This document shows, one piece after another, positions 1 through 8,039 of a stretch of DNA of 64,000 bases (its first letter is position 1; every line of letters begins with the position of its first letter). The position numbers and the translations under genes are program-made. The DNA is from Luteimonas arsenica. Its GTDB lineage: Bacteria > Pseudomonadota > Gammaproteobacteria > Xanthomonadales > Xanthomonadaceae. The stretch lies in contig NZ_SJRW01000001.1 of NCBI RefSeq assembly GCF_004352825.1, positions 992,001 to 1,056,000 on the forward strand, in the 5' to 3' direction. The notes beneath the pieces were generated by a model that had not been told where the DNA came from, ran no database searches, and saw nothing but the letters and a program-made list of their open reading frames with translations.

Positions 1-3000
1 GCGCCGCCATCGATGCACTGCTGGCCGATGGCCTGTTGGTGGCAGCCGATGGTGCACCGGGCCGCGCAGTGGCCTTGAATGCCGAACGGCTGGTGCTGGA
101 TACGCGCGTCGCCCACCTGCGCTCGGAACGAGGCCGGCGCACGCTGTCGGTTCCGACCGGTCTGGCGGACAAGTTGCAGGGAATGCCATGCCTCGACGCG
201 ATGCAGGAAACCTATGCCCGGGTTGAGGTGCCGGGTGGTGCCGGGGACTGGATGGCGCGGCGCTTCCGCGAAGGCGACATCCGCCGCGTGATCTCGGCCG
301 AGCACACGGGTCTGCTGGAGCGGGATGCCCGCGAAGCCTTGGAGATTCGATTCAAGGCGTCTGCAGGCGACGCAAAACCCTGGTTCGAGAACCTGCTCTC
401 GGCCACGCCCACGCTGGAGATGGGCGTGGACATCGGCAGCCTGTCGTCGGTGCTGCTGTGTTCGGTGCCGCCGTCGCAGGCCAGCTTCCTGCAGCGCGTA
501 GGCCGTGCGGGACGCAGAGACGGCAACGCGATGGTGGTCACGCTGGCCGACGGCGCCAGCCCACACGATCTTTACTTCTACGAGCAGCCCCAGGAAATGA
601 TGGCCGGGCAGGTCAATCCGCCCGGTGTGTTCCTGCAGGCCGCCGAGGTGCTTCGCCGCCAGCTGCTGGCGTTCTGCATCGATGCCTGGGTGGCGACGGG
701 CATCGCCGATACCGCCTTCCCCGACAAGACCAGCGCGGCCCTGGATGCCATCGACAAGAACGATCCGGCCCGCTTCCCCTACAACCTGCTGGCCTTCATC
801 CAGCAGGACGAGGAAGGGCTGTTCGGGCGTTTCCTCGGGCTGATGGGCCAGGACCTGCATCCGCGGGTGGAGGCTCGTCTGCGTGACTGCATGTTCGGCA
901 GCGCCGACATGGACGGGCTGCGGCTTGGCCTGCTGAAGGTCCTGGAAGAAATGTCCCGGGAACGGGCGGCCCACCGCCGGCGCGCGGCCGACGGCAAGCA
1001 GCGGATCACCGCACTGAAGGCCCAGCCCCAGGATGAAGCCACAAAGCAGCAGATCGGCGAGTTGACCCGGGAGCGCGACAAGGCGCTGGAGCTGGCGCGC
1101 GAAATCGGCGGTCGCGAATTGCTGGGTACGCTGACCGATGCAGGGCTGATTCCCAACTACGCGTTCCCGGAAGCGGGCGTGGAGCTGAAGTCGATCCTGT
1201 GGCGCAAGCGAGGCGATGGCGAAGAAGGCAACGGCGCCTATGTGACCCTGCCTGCGGAGCGCTATGAGCGGCCGGCGTCGTCGGCGCTGTCGGAGTTCGC
1301 GCCGGAAAGTCGCTTCTATGCCAACCGCCGCCGCGTGGAGATCGACCAGATCAACATGCAGTTGGCCAAGGCCGAGCAGTGGCGGCTGTGTCCCTCCTGC
1401 CATCACGTCGAGAACGTGGAGCTGAGCGGCGACGCTCATCCCGCCTGCCCGCGCTGCGGCGATGCGATGTGGGCCAACGTGTCGCAGAAGCGCACCTTGC
1501 TGCGCTTCAAGCAGGCGATGGCGAACGCCCGTGATGATCGCTCGCGGATCGACGACAGCTCGGACGATCGCGAGCCCCGGTTCTTCGTCCGCCAGTTGCT
1601 GGTGGACTTCGAGCCCGACGAGGTGGCGATCGCCTGGAAGCTGGAGTCCGACGAAATCGCCTTCGGCTTCGAGTTCATCCGTCGGGCCAGCTTCCGCGAC
1701 ATCAATTTCGGCGAGAAGGGGCGCAATGGCGAGAGCTTCCGTGTTGCCGACCGCGACTCGGTGCGTCCTGGCTTCAAGCTGTGCCGGCATTGCGGGATGG
1801 TGCAGAAGCCGCCCAGGCGCAGGGCGGCGGGGCAGGCTCCGCCTCCCGCCCAGAGCCACGCCCGCGATTGCGTGGCCTTCGGCGGTGACGATCCCGACAA
1901 CATCATCGATTGCCTGTACCTCTACCGGGAGTTCTCATCCGAAGCCTTGCGCATCCTGGTGCCGTATACGCGCTCGGGCCTTGACGAGACGGTGCTGCAA
2001 TCCTTCATGGCCGCTCTGCAGCTTGGCCTGAAGCAGCGCTTCGGTGGCAAGGTCGATCACCTGCGGATCACACCGCAGGAGGAGCCAGGCGTGGATGGCG
2101 GGCCACGTCGGCAGTACGTGCTGCTCTACGATTCGGTGCCGGGTGGTACCGGTTACCTGCATCAGCTGCTGAGCGAAGACGCCCAGACACTGGGCGAAGT
2201 GCTAAAGCAGGCTTATGCCCTGATCCAGGTCTGTCCCTGTCAGAGCGATCCGGACAAGGACGGCTGCTATCGCTGCGTTTACCAGTACCGACAAGGGCGG
2301 GCGATGGCGCAGGTGTCGCGCAAGACCGCCGCGAACGTGCTCGGCGAACTGGTGGGCTCGCTGGACAAGCTCACGCGCGTGGCATCCGTGTCCCAGATCC
2401 TGATCAATCCGCACTTCGACTCCGTGCTTGAGTCCCGATTCGTGGAGGCGCTGCGCCGCATGGGCGGCGCCAGGGACGCGCAGGGCCACCATGCGCTGCC
2501 GGCGGTCCGTGTGATGCAGGAGGTGGTGCAGGGCAAGTCCGGCTACCTGCTGGAGGTGGGCGGCGAGCGATACTGGATGCGGCTGCAGGTCGATCTTGGT
2601 CCGGAGGAAGGTGTGGCGGTAAAGACACGGCCGGACTTCCTGCTGACGCCGGTGCGTTCGAACTCTCCGCGCCGGTCGATCGCGGTCTATGCCGACGGCT
2701 GGGCCGACCACCAGAATTGCCTGCGTGAGGACGCGCGCAAACGGTCCGCGCTGGTGGCCAGCGGCCGTTACTGGGTGTGGTCGGTGACGTGGACGGACGT
2801 GGAGGCTGCGCTTGCCAGCGGGCTGGAGACCGACCTTGATCTTCAGGCCGGACATGCCCGTCTGGACGCGGGACATGCGCTGGTTGCACAGGCTTCGCTG
2901 GCGTTGGGCGTCCCTGCGGCGGACCGGGACGAGAATGCCGTGGCGGGCCTGTTGCGATGGCTGGCGATGCCCTGTGCGGAAGGCGAGGACACAGGCCTTG

Positions 3001-3737
3001 CGCGGCTGCAGCGCCAGGCGGCGATGCTGGCAGCGCGCCTGATCGTACCTCCGGGATCTGGCGATCAGGTGCTTGCCTCTCAGGCCCTGCAGGACGTGGC
3101 CGCGGCCTTGCCGGACGGATGCCAGGACCATCCTCCGGGCGCGGCTCTGGCCTTGTCGCGCGAAGCGACTCGCGCCGCTACCTTCTGCTATGCCTGGCCC
3201 AGGACCTTCATGGGCAAGACCTTCGACGCCGGGTTTGGCGGAGTACGGCTGTCCCCGGATCTGGCGGGCTCGGCGGAGGAGCTCAAGCAGGGCTGGCGTG
3301 AGTGGCTGGCGCTCTACAACCGCGTACAGGTGTTGCCGAACACCTACCTGCTGGAGACGGCAGGGATGTTGCATGGTGACTACGCCGCGCTGGTGCCCGG
3401 CGTGGGTGCAAGCGCTGCCGGTGTGGTGGCTGGTGCCGGCAGTGATCCGTGGTATCCCCTGAAGGAGCTGGCCCTCGACGAGCTACATGCGGGGCTCGAC
3501 CAGCTGCGGGACGCGAACGCGCCGTTGCCGGATCATGTGGGCTACGAACTGGCCTCCGCTTCGGGTGACGTCGTTGCCGAAGGCGAGCTCGCGTGGGAGG
3601 GTGTCCGGCTGATTGTGCTTGCTGCACACCAGGGCGACATGCGTGCAGCGTGGGAGGTGGCGGGTTGGACGGTGATCGATGCCGATGGGCCGGGATGGCC
3701 TGGGCTGGTTCTGGACAAGACAAGGAGTGAAGGATGA
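1..3737 (+). CDS. DUF1998/MZB superfamily 2 helicase with nuclease-like C-terminus (5' end outside window)
   Basis: The reading frame is open from base 3, so the N-terminus, including the Walker A and DEAD/DEAH half of the helicase, lies before the window. The visible part starts with the second RecA lobe: ATPTLEMGVDIG (about nt 395-430) and QRVGRAGR (about nt 493-516) are motifs V and VI. A CPSC/CPRC zinc ribbon follows at about 1390-1460. The DUF1998 (MZB) region at about 1780-2280 carries CRHC and CPC...CYRC cysteines. The tail at about 2400-2830 has RPDF, then AVYADGWADH, then DARKRSALV, which resembles the Vsr/DUF559 layout of PD-(D/E)XK nucleases, although the second acidic position is unusual. 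DUF1998 helicases are known from DISARM (DrmA/DrmB), Druantia (DruE) and the repair helicase MrfA. The stop overlaps the next start by ATGA, so the two proteins are probably made together. A role in phage defence is inferred from family and context. Confidence 0.82.
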   Translation, partial: AAIDALLADGLLVAADGAPGRAVALNAERLVLDTRVAHLRSERGRRTLSVPTGLADKLQGMPCLDAMQETYARVEVPGGAGDWMARRFREGDIRRVISAEHTGLLERDAREALEIRFKASAGDAKPWFENLLSATPTLEMGVDIGSLSSVLLCSVPPSQASFLQRVGRAGRRDGNAMVVTLADGASPHDLYFYEQPQEMMAGQVNPPGVFLQAAEVLRRQLLAFCIDAWVATGIADTAFPDKTSAALDAIDKNDPARFPYNLLAFIQQDEEGLFGRFLGLMGQDLHPRVEARLRDCMFGSADMDGLRLGLLKVLEEMSRERAAHRRRAADGKQRITALKAQPQDEATKQQIGELTRERDKALELAREIGGRELLGTLTDAGLIPNYAFPEAGVELKSILWRKRGDGEEGNGAYVTLPAERYERPASSALSEFAPESRFYANRRRVEIDQINMQLAKAEQWRLCPSCHHVENVELSGDAHPACPRCGDAMWANVSQKRTLLRFKQAMANARDDRSRIDDSSDDREPRFFVRQLLVDFEPDEVAIAWKLESDEIAFGFEFIRRASFRDINFGEKGRNGESFRVADRDSVRPGFKLCRHCGMVQKPPRRRAAGQAPPPAQSHARDCVAFGGDDPDNIIDCLYLYREFSSEALRILVPYTRSGLDETVLQSFMAALQLGLKQRFGGKVDHLRITPQEEPGVDGGPRRQYVLLYDSVPGGTGYLHQLLSEDAQTLGEVLKQAYALIQVCPCQSDPDKDGCYRCVYQYRQGRAMAQVSRKTAANVLGELVGSLDKLTRVASVSQILINPHFDSVLESRFVEALRRMGGARDAQGHHALPAVRVMQEVVQGKSGYLLEVGGERYWMRLQVDLGPEEGVAVKTRPDFLLTPVRSNSPRRSIAVYADGWADHQNCLREDARKRSALVASGRYWVWSVTWTDVEAALASGLETDLDLQAGHARLDAGHALVAQASLALGVPAADRDENAVAGLLRWLAMPCAEGEDTGLARLQRQAAMLAARLIVPPGSGDQVLASQALQDVAAALPDGCQDHPPGAALALSREATRAATFCYAWPRTFMGKTFDAGFGGVRLSPDLAGSAEELKQGWREWLALYNRVQVLPNTYLLETAGMLHGDYAALVPGVGASAAGVVAGAGSDPWYPLKELALDELHAGLDQLRDANAPLPDHVGYELASASGDVVAEGELAWEGVRLIVLAAHQGDMRAAWEVAGWTVIDADGPGWPGLVLDKTRSEG

Positions 3738-5794
3738 GCATCGCACCACGAGTCGCACTGTCGCAGGACTTCCTGCTGAAGCTGGGCAAGCTGCCCTCGG
3801 CCGTGCACGCACGGATCGTCAAGTGGGCGCTGAAGTTCCAGCAAGATCCGATGTCGCCGGGCATCAACTACGAAACCATCAAGGCCGCCCGCGATCCGAA
3901 CCTGCGATCGGTCAGGATCGACCAGGACTGGCGGGGCATCGTCTTCAAGCCGGACAAGGGCGATCTCTACATCCTGCTCCACGTCGACCATCACGACGAA
4001 GCCTACCGTTGGGCCGAGCGACGCAAGATGGCGGTGAACCCTGTGACGGGTGCGCTGCAGCTGGTGAGTCTGGAGGCGGTGGAGGCGCTGGAGCCGGCCG
4101 CGGAAACCGTGGTAGGCGTCTCTTCGGGTGAGATCCGCGCTGAACCCCGTGCTGAGCCCTTGTTCGCCGGCGTGTCCGACGAGGCGCTGGTGCAGCTCGG
4201 AACGCCGGTGGAGCTGCTGCCGCTCGTCCGCCGGGTATGCAGCGAACCGGAGCTGGATGGGATCCAGGCACAGCTTCCGGTGGAGGCCTATGAAGGCCTG
4301 TTCCTGGTGGCCGCGGGCGATACCGTCTCGCAGGTGCTGCACGAACGCGAGACGCGCGTGGATCGCCGCTACGACGACAGCGACTATGCCGCGGCGCTGG
4401 ACTCGGCCGAGAGCCAGTCCCGTTTCGTGGTGGTGACGAGCGATGCGGAGATGACCGCGATCCTCAACGCACCGCTGGCGCAGTGGCGCGTGTTCCTGCA
4501 TCCGGTGCAGCGCAAGCTGGCTGTGGGAGATCGCAGTGGTCCTGTGCGGATCCTGGGGGGTGCCGGTACGGGCAAGACCGTGCTGGCGCTGCACAGGGCC
4601 AAGTGGCTCGCCAAGAACCGTACGCCTGACGGACAGAAGGTCCTGTTCACCACCTTTACCCGCAATCTCGCCCTGGATGTGGAACAGAACCTCAGGTCCC
4701 TGTTCCTGGACGACCCGGACTTGGCCAAGGTCGAAGTGTGCAACCTGGACCGCTGGGTCTACCGCTTCCTTCGCCAGCGCAACTACGAGCACAGGATCAT
4801 CTACAAGCGCGACGACGAGGCCTGGGGGCGTGCCCTGCAGGTCGCGTCACCGGAAGTGGGACTGGACGAGGCCTTCTACGCCGACGAGTGGGACCAGATC
4901 ATTTCGGCGCAGGGCGTGGACAGTCTGGACGAGTACCGCCGGGTCAGCCGGATTGGGCGCAAGTCCATCCTGTCCCGGAGCAAGCGCGATCTGGTGTGGC
5001 CGGTGTTCGAAGAGTATCGGGCCCAGCTCAGCGCAAAGCGCATGAAGGACGTGGATGACGCGTATCGCGATGCGGCACAGTTGCTGGCCGAAAAGCCTGG
5101 CTCTCCCTATTCGGCGATCGTGGTCGATGAAACCCAGGACTTCGGACCGCAGGCGTTGAGGCTGATCCGGGCCATGGTTCCGGCCGGGAACAACGATCTG
5201 TTCTTCGTTGGTGATGGCCACCAGCGCATCTACTCCAAGCACAAGGCGGTCCTGGGTCGCTGTGGCATCGACATCCGGGGGCGCTCGCGCAAGCTGTATC
5301 TCAACTACCGGACGACCGACGAGATTCGAAGCCTGGCCGTGGCGCTGCTGGAAGGGCGCGAGATCGATGACCTGGACGGAGGCAGTGACGACAATCGCCG
5401 CTACAAGTCGCTCTCGCATGGGCCGGTACCCGAAGTGCTGGAGTCGGCAAATGTGGATGAGGCCGTTGGGCTTGCCGTCGAGCGGGTGGTGGACTGGATG
5501 GCTGAACCGGAGTCGCCCACCGTGTGCGTGATGGCGCCGACCATCCGCCTGCGCGATGAGGTGGTCCGAGCGCTGGGTAAGCAGGGCATCGAAACGACCA
5601 CCATCGAGGCGGACAGCATTGATTCGGCTGAATCCTCCGCTGTCCGCGTGTCTACGATGCATCGGGCGAAGGGGCTCGAATTCGATCGCGTTGCGGTGCT
5701 GGCACAGTCGGCTGGAATGGGCGAAGACGATTTGGCGCATCTGGTTTACGTATCGCTGACCCGGGCGAAGACGGCGGCGCTTCTGGTTCGATAG
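3734..5794 (+). CDS. ParE/RelE-like domain fused to UvrD/Rep superfamily 1 helicase
   Basis: This protein has 686 residues. Residues 1-110 look like a ParE/RelE toxin fold (basic strand VRIDQDWRGIVF, then a beta-rich stretch with VDHHDEAY). A linker follows, then an SF1 helicase core: a Q-like motif before residue 265, Walker A GGAGTGKT with Lys281, Walker B DETQDFG at 465-471, motif III GDGHQRIY, motif IV LNYRTTDE, motif V STMHRAKGLEFD and motif VI VSLTRAK. Motif VI lies only a few residues before the stop, so no C-terminal accessory domain exists. The start overlaps the upstream stop and has a good AGGAG-type ribosome site. The toxin-like domain may be a sensor, a ribosome- or gyrase-directed effector, or just a nucleic-acid-binding module; its catalytic residues cannot be judged from sequence alone. 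The pair of one SF2 and one SF1 helicase suggests a nucleic-acid-processing defence module. Confidence 0.85.
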   Translation: MSIAPRVALSQDFLLKLGKLPSAVHARIVKWALKFQQDPMSPGINYETIKAARDPNLRSVRIDQDWRGIVFKPDKGDLYILLHVDHHDEAYRWAERRKMAVNPVTGALQLVSLEAVEALEPAAETVVGVSSGEIRAEPRAEPLFAGVSDEALVQLGTPVELLPLVRRVCSEPELDGIQAQLPVEAYEGLFLVAAGDTVSQVLHERETRVDRRYDDSDYAAALDSAESQSRFVVVTSDAEMTAILNAPLAQWRVFLHPVQRKLAVGDRSGPVRILGGAGTGKTVLALHRAKWLAKNRTPDGQKVLFTTFTRNLALDVEQNLRSLFLDDPDLAKVEVCNLDRWVYRFLRQRNYEHRIIYKRDDEAWGRALQVASPEVGLDEAFYADEWDQIISAQGVDSLDEYRRVSRIGRKSILSRSKRDLVWPVFEEYRAQLSAKRMKDVDDAYRDAAQLLAEKPGSPYSAIVVDETQDFGPQALRLIRAMVPAGNNDLFFVGDGHQRIYSKHKAVLGRCGIDIRGRSRKLYLNYRTTDEIRSLAVALLEGREIDDLDGGSDDNRRYKSLSHGPVPEVLESANVDEAVGLAVERVVDWMAEPESPTVCVMAPTIRLRDEVVRALGKQGIETTTIEADSIDSAESSAVRVSTMHRAKGLEFDRVAVLAQSAGMGEDDLAHLVYVSLTRAKTAALLVR

Positions 5795-5841
5795 GGGTAT
5801 TGCTCGGTATCTGGTGGCCGAGGACGTCTGAAGAACCCGAA

Positions 5842-5869
5842 TTGCGTGATAAAACCTATGCTAATATGC
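5842..5869 (+). promoter_or_regulatory. AT-rich promoter-like segment upstream of abiE
   Basis: An AT-rich patch in very GC-rich surroundings holds TTGCGT (5842-5847) and TAATAT (5862-5867). Their spacing of 14 bp is too short for an ideal promoter. TATGC occurs twice, at 5857-5861 and 5865-5869. AbiEi proteins repress their own operon, so the repeated motif is a candidate operator. This is weak evidence. Confidence 0.25.
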
Positions 5870-5898
5870 GAATGAAGCAGAGGTAACGTCACATTCCT

Positions 5899-6513
5899 AT
5901 GGCCACGGCTCAGCGCGAAAAGGCACTCGATCTGCTTGGCAGCCATTCCATGCTGCGGGCAAGGGACTTTGCCGCCCATGGGATCTCCCCCGAGACGCTG
6001 TCGCGCCTTGTCCGGGATGGCGTCGTGGTGCGGCCGGCGCGGGGGCTTTACCAACTCGCCGATGGTCCCAGTGATGCCCGCCATGCTCTGGCTGAAGCCG
6101 CGACGCTGGTCCCCAAGGGCGTGATCTGCCTGGTATCAGCACTGCAATTCCACGGGCTGACACTGCAGATGCCGTCAACCGTATGGATGGCGATCGAACG
6201 CACGGCGTGGCGCCCACGCATCGACCATCCCCCCATCCGGTTCGTGCGCTTCACCCCCGTGGCCCTCAGTGAAGGCGTTGAGCGCCATCGCATCGAAGGC
6301 ATCGAGGTCCCGATCACCGATCCGTCACGGACCATCGTCGACTGCTTCCGTTACCGGGCCAAGATCGGGATCGACGTCGCGCTGGAAGGGCTGCGCGAGG
6401 GGCTACGGCAGCGCAAGGCAACGAGCGACCAACTGTGGCGCCATGCCACGAAGGCGAGAATCTGGTCGACCATGAAACCCTATGTCGAGGCGACGGTGGC
6501 CGATGGCGCGTGA
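5899..6513 (+). CDS. abiEi: AbiEi-type antitoxin / autorepressor
   Basis: This protein has 204 residues and the layout of AbiEi, the antitoxin of type IV toxin-antitoxin systems. An N-terminal winged helix (about residues 1-60, with MLRARDFAAHGISPETLSRL and then RPARGLYQL) would bind the operon's own promoter. A C-terminal antitoxin domain contains LVSALQFHGLT and VPITDPSRTIVDCFRYR, both typical of the family. The gene overlaps the toxin gene by 11 bp, so translation is probably coupled. AbiEi counteracts the toxin without forming a stable complex and represses transcription; that mechanism is family knowledge. The gene follows the helicase pair after about 100 bp with its own AT-rich upstream region, so it is probably a separate unit. 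Confidence 0.9.
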   Translation: MATAQREKALDLLGSHSMLRARDFAAHGISPETLSRLVRDGVVVRPARGLYQLADGPSDARHALAEAATLVPKGVICLVSALQFHGLTLQMPSTVWMAIERTAWRPRIDHPPIRFVRFTPVALSEGVERHRIEGIEVPITDPSRTIVDCFRYRAKIGIDVALEGLREGLRQRKATSDQLWRHATKARIWSTMKPYVEATVADGA

Positions 6514-7420
6514 ACCCCTGAAGAACATCGGAGCCTCCGTGCGCGCCAGGCTGCTGCAACGCTCCCGCGACGAGCGTACGGATTTCCAGATCCTGCTGAC
6601 GCGCTATGCGCTGGAAAGGCTGCTGTACCGGCTGAGTCTGTCGGAGCATCGGAATCGGTTCATCCTCAAGGGGGCGATGCTGTTCGTGACCTGGGTGGAG
6701 GCGCCGTTCCGACCGACGCGCGACCTGGACCTGCTTGGCTACGGCGAGAACACGCCCGAGGCGATCGGCGACGCATTCCGCGCGATCCTGGCCTTGGCGG
6801 TCGATGACGATGGCGTGGTGTTCGATCTCCATGGACTTGAAGCTGCGTCGATCCGCGAGGGCATCGAGTACGGCGGCGTGCGGGTGCGCACTCGGGCCAT
6901 GATCGGCGGTGCACGTGTTCCGATCCAGGTGGACGTGGGTTTTGGCGATGCAATCACCCCAGGTTCGGTCGAGATCGACTACCCGGTGCTGCTTGATGCG
7001 CCCGCCCCGCATCTGAGGGCGTACCCGGTCGAGACCGTGGTCGCTGAGAAGCTCCACGCCCTTGTCACCCTTGGCATCGCCAACAGCCGCTTGAAGGACT
7101 ACTACGATCTGTGGCTGATCGCTGAGACGTTCGAGCTGGAAAGGGCACCGCTGGCCAAGGCCGTTCGCCAGACCTTCGACCGGCGTGAAACAGCGCTTCC
7201 CGATGGGGAGCTGACCGGGCTCAGCCAGGCTTATGTGGAATCCTGGGGCGGGCAGTGGCAGGCGTTCCTGACGCGTGAGCGCATGGCGGCCGCGCCTGGG
7301 CAACTGGCGGAGGTGGTCGCTGACCTTGCGCGATTCCTGCTGCCTCTGATCGAGGATGATGATGGGAGCTGGTGCTGGAAGCCTCGCGAGGGGTGGATCC
7401 AGGGCGCACCCCGACGTTGA
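6503..7420 (+). CDS. abiEii: AbiEii/AbiGii-type nucleotidyltransferase toxin
   Basis: This protein has 305 residues and belongs to the MNT/AbiEii nucleotidyltransferases. Residues 57-78 hold GAMLF followed by RPTRDLDLLG, which corresponds to the conserved Gly and the DxD metal-binding residues. Residues 184-205 hold KLHALV...RLKDYYDLW, a motif diagnostic for AbiEii. Members of the family transfer nucleotides to tRNA acceptor ends and so block translation, giving abortive infection. The start at 6503 was chosen because it lies inside the antitoxin gene with the small overlap usual for this operon. Length and motifs appear intact, so the toxin is probably functional. Confidence 0.9.
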   Translation: MAREPLKNIGASVRARLLQRSRDERTDFQILLTRYALERLLYRLSLSEHRNRFILKGAMLFVTWVEAPFRPTRDLDLLGYGENTPEAIGDAFRAILALAVDDDGVVFDLHGLEAASIREGIEYGGVRVRTRAMIGGARVPIQVDVGFGDAITPGSVEIDYPVLLDAPAPHLRAYPVETVVAEKLHALVTLGIANSRLKDYYDLWLIAETFELERAPLAKAVRQTFDRRETALPDGELTGLSQAYVESWGGQWQAFLTRERMAAAPGQLAEVVADLARFLLPLIEDDDGSWCWKPREGWIQGAPRR

Positions 7421-7454
7421 CCTGGGGGCAATGGCCGCAATGGAGGGCAGGGGG

Positions 7455-7625
7455 ATGGAGTACGATCCGCTGGAGAGATTGGTCCACGGCGATGCCGATG
7501 GCGATCAGGCTTGGGAAGAGCTGAAAATTCTGCTGGGCAGCCGAATCGGCAAGGCTCTGGCTGGACAAGTGTCCGGCAAGTCCATCGAGGAGGTCCTCGC
7601 TGACGAGTTGGCCGAGGGGCATTGA
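7455..7625 (+). CDS. Small acidic hypothetical protein (56 aa)
   Basis: A 56-residue ORF starts at an ATG preceded by GGAGGG at ideal distance (7442-7447). In-frame upstream ATGs at 7431 and earlier are possible but have poorer ribosome sites, and the earliest would overlap the AbiEii gene. The protein is acidic and probably helical, with KSIEEVLADELAEGH at the C-terminus. I do not recognise the family. Its position, 34 bp after a toxin gene and directly before the island end, fits a small regulator or antitoxin-like protein, but nothing in the sequence proves that. Coding status rests on the ribosome site and an amino-acid composition unlike the shadow frames. Confidence 0.5.
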   Translation: MEYDPLERLVHGDADGDQAWEELKILLGSRIGKALAGQVSGKSIEEVLADELAEGH

Positions 7626-7757
7626 ACTCGAGCTTTGGATCGAATGTCGCGACCCCCAAGCAGCGGTTGTTGGCGAGTGCCGTGCCACACACTTGGAGGT
7701 CTCGTTTTTACCGGGCCCCGTGCCCACTCTGTGCCAATGGGCCTCCGGGCCGGGACT

Positions 7758-7855
7758 AACCGGTAGAGAACGGGCTGTGAAGTGCATGCGCCAAACCCTT
7801 GACCTGGAAGGGTTTTTCCGTTTAATCTCGGCTGGAACCACCCGGAACCGGTAGA
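7758..7855 (+). repeat. Paired AACCGGTAGA direct repeats near the attachment site
   Basis: The 10-mer AACCGGTAGA occurs at 7758-7767 and again at 7846-7855, the second copy about 20 bp before the tRNA-derived core. Direct repeats beside a tRNA attachment core are the usual form of integrase arm-binding sites. Function here is inferred only from position. Confidence 0.4.
7794..7814 (+). terminator. Rho-independent terminator at the island end
   Basis: The arms AACCCTT (7794-7800) and AAGGGTT (7808-7814) enclose a 7-nt loop and are followed by TTT. It would end transcription coming from the abiE and 56-aa ORF side before the attachment site. Confidence 0.6.
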
Positions 7856-7875
7856 CGCCGACTCCCAAGCACCGA

Positions 7876-7920
7876 CTACGAACTTGGGGGTCGGAGGTTC
7901 GAATCCTTCCGGGCGCGCCA
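7876..7920 (+). other. attR: displaced 3' fragment of tRNA-Arg(ACG)
   Basis: The sequence runs from an Arg ACG anticodon loop (CTACGAA at 7876-7882) through the variable region, the T-arm (GGAGG TTCGAAT CCTTC) and the acceptor 3' strand to an encoded CCA at 7918-7920. A matching 5' half is missing: no GCGCCCG acceptor strand or D-arm lies in the 80 bases before it. This is therefore a tRNA fragment left by integration into the 3' part of a tRNA gene. The intact tRNA-Arg and probably the integrase should lie on the far left side of the island, outside the window. The chance pairing of CCCAAG (7864-7869) with CTTGGG suggests that the junction lies near the anticodon stem. Confidence 0.8.
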
Positions 7921-7933
7921 CAGAAGAATGCAC

Positions 7934-7964
7934 AAGGGTCGACGGGCAATCCCCGCCGGCCCTT
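7934..7964 (+). terminator. Native terminator of the tRNA-Arg gene
   Basis: A 13-bp hairpin with one mismatch (7934-7946 with 7952-7964, loop CAATC) followed by TCTGCTTTCT lies 14 bases after the tRNA 3' end. Its place right behind the fragment indicates that the DNA to the right is the original chromosomal flank. Confidence 0.7.
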
Positions 7965-8039
7965 TCTGCTTTCTGGCGATTCGCCGTGCGCGCGCGGCCG
8001 CCGGTGTCACGGTTGCCAAGCCCGGTCCGCGCTGGGACG

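Noticed and set aside
1..5794. Assignment as DISARM or Druantia
   Set aside because: Only the DUF1998 helicase is shared; DrmC, methylase and DruH partners are not visible and the UvrD fusion is not part of these systems as I know them.
7845..7920. Complete tRNA gene ending at the encoded CCA
   Set aside because: No acceptor 5' strand or D-arm is found in the 80 bases before; six extra bases separate CCAAG from the anticodon loop. It is a 3' fragment only.
7884..8039. N-terminal extension of the phosphopantetheinyl transferase
   Set aside because: The in-frame extension runs through the tRNA fragment and its terminator; family N-terminus and composition support a start at 8040 or 8049.
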